Below are positions 5,338-5,450 of a stretch of 5,450 bases of DNA, piece after piece. Position 1 is the first letter of the stretch. Each line of letters opens with the position of its first letter. The notes under the pieces were generated by a model. The model saw nothing but the letters and a program-made list of their open reading frames with translations. It ran no database searches and had not been told where the DNA came from. Origin of the DNA: Methanosarcinales archaeon. GTDB lineage: Archaea; Halobacteriota; Methanosarcinia; Methanosarcinales; Methanogasteraceae. The stretch is taken from NCBI GenBank assembly GCA_012961645.1, contig DTYY01000029.1:1-5450 (forward strand). The letters are read 5' to 3'. Made by a program: the position numbers and the translations under genes.

Positions 5338-5450
5338 GCCGATGAGTATCGCCATTCCAAGTGATGTCATAGATGGGACTGCTGGTGGTGGTGCTGGGGG
5401 ATGACTCCCTGACAAAGTCGTGGCGGTATCCCAGACCCATGCAGTGTTTA
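5290..5450 (-). CDS. 3' end of a surface protein with an archaeosortase-type C-terminal signal (partial)
   Basis: A minus-strand frame enters from the right edge and ends at TAA (complement of TTA 5290-5292), giving 52 residues of a C-terminus. The order is a Ser/Thr-containing segment, a Pro-rich linker (SHPPAPPPA), the motif VPSMTS, a hydrophobic helix (LGMAILIGLLSLLAV) and a basic end (SRIRRRFN). This tripartite layout is that of archaeal sorting signals cut and anchored by archaeosortases. The VP start most resembles the VPXXXP-CTERM class (archaeosortase B targets), although the second proline is replaced by serine. The protein is probably secreted, then anchored to the membrane or S-layer. 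The rest lies beyond the window, so its main domain is unknown. A plain C-terminal membrane anchor is the main alternative. It overlaps the pyrH 3' end by 48 bases. Confidence 0.75.
   Translation of the reverse strand, partial: NTAWVWDTATTLSGSHPPAPPPAVPSMTSLGMAILIGLLSLLAVSRIRRRFN

Noticed and set aside
5342..5404. 20-codon plus-strand frame after pyrH with AAGGAGG upstream
   Set aside because: The Shine-Dalgarno is 12 bases away. The peptide is a Gly-rich end that is simply the complement of the Pro-rich linker on the minus strand, which explains the bases better.
5192..5440. 82-codon minus-strand frame at the right edge
   Set aside because: It is in a different frame from the sorting-signal gene, runs far into pyrH in antisense, and has no recognisable pattern. 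The frame ending at 5290 has a clear tripartite layout.

Overview
The window is archaeal, most likely from a euryarchaeon on the methanogen or anaerobic methanotroph side (Methanosarcinales, ANME or Syntrophoarchaeum-like). It carries an archaeal RNA polymerase subunit L, A-type (not F-type) ATP synthase genes with subunit H and a short single-hairpin K subunit, and an archaeal-type UMP kinase. A C-terminal tail at the right edge resembles archaeosortase targets. Base composition is moderate and ATA, AGA and AGG codons are common. The genus cannot be fixed from the sequence alone.

Layout. Positions 1-112 are the left flank: a weak possible divergent gene start, an 8-bp inverted repeat and a TATA-like stretch. 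trpC (indole-3-glycerol phosphate synthase, 113-883) follows. Next is a 328-base gap (884-1211) with no convincing gene but several inverted repeats, including a compound hairpin at 1065-1103. rpoL (1212-1493) is followed 42 bases later by four tightly packed A-ATPase genes: ahaH (1536-1880), ahaI (1855-3798), ahaK (3801-4055) and ahaE (4058-4633). pyrH (4630-5337) overlaps ahaE by four bases. The right edge holds the 3' end of a minus-strand gene (5290-5450), tail-to-tail with pyrH and overlapping it by 48 bases. Its product ends in a Pro-rich linker, a VP motif, one hydrophobic helix and an Arg cluster, the layout of an archaeosortase sorting signal.

How the genes work together. AhaI and AhaK form the membrane ion channel and rotor of the A1Ao ATP synthase, and AhaE and AhaH form its peripheral stalk. 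The catalytic and central-stalk genes (C, F, A, B, D), which normally follow ahaE, are absent, and pyrH sits in their place. The ATPase cluster is therefore split in this genome, with the membrane and stalk module apart from the head. pyrH (UMP to UDP, ATP-consuming) and rpoL (transcription) are housekeeping genes that probably share transcription with the ATPase genes.

I found no defence system, mobile element, CRISPR array, tRNA or rRNA. The most interesting points are the split ATPase cluster, the overlapping minus-strand surface-protein tail, and the structured region upstream of rpoL.
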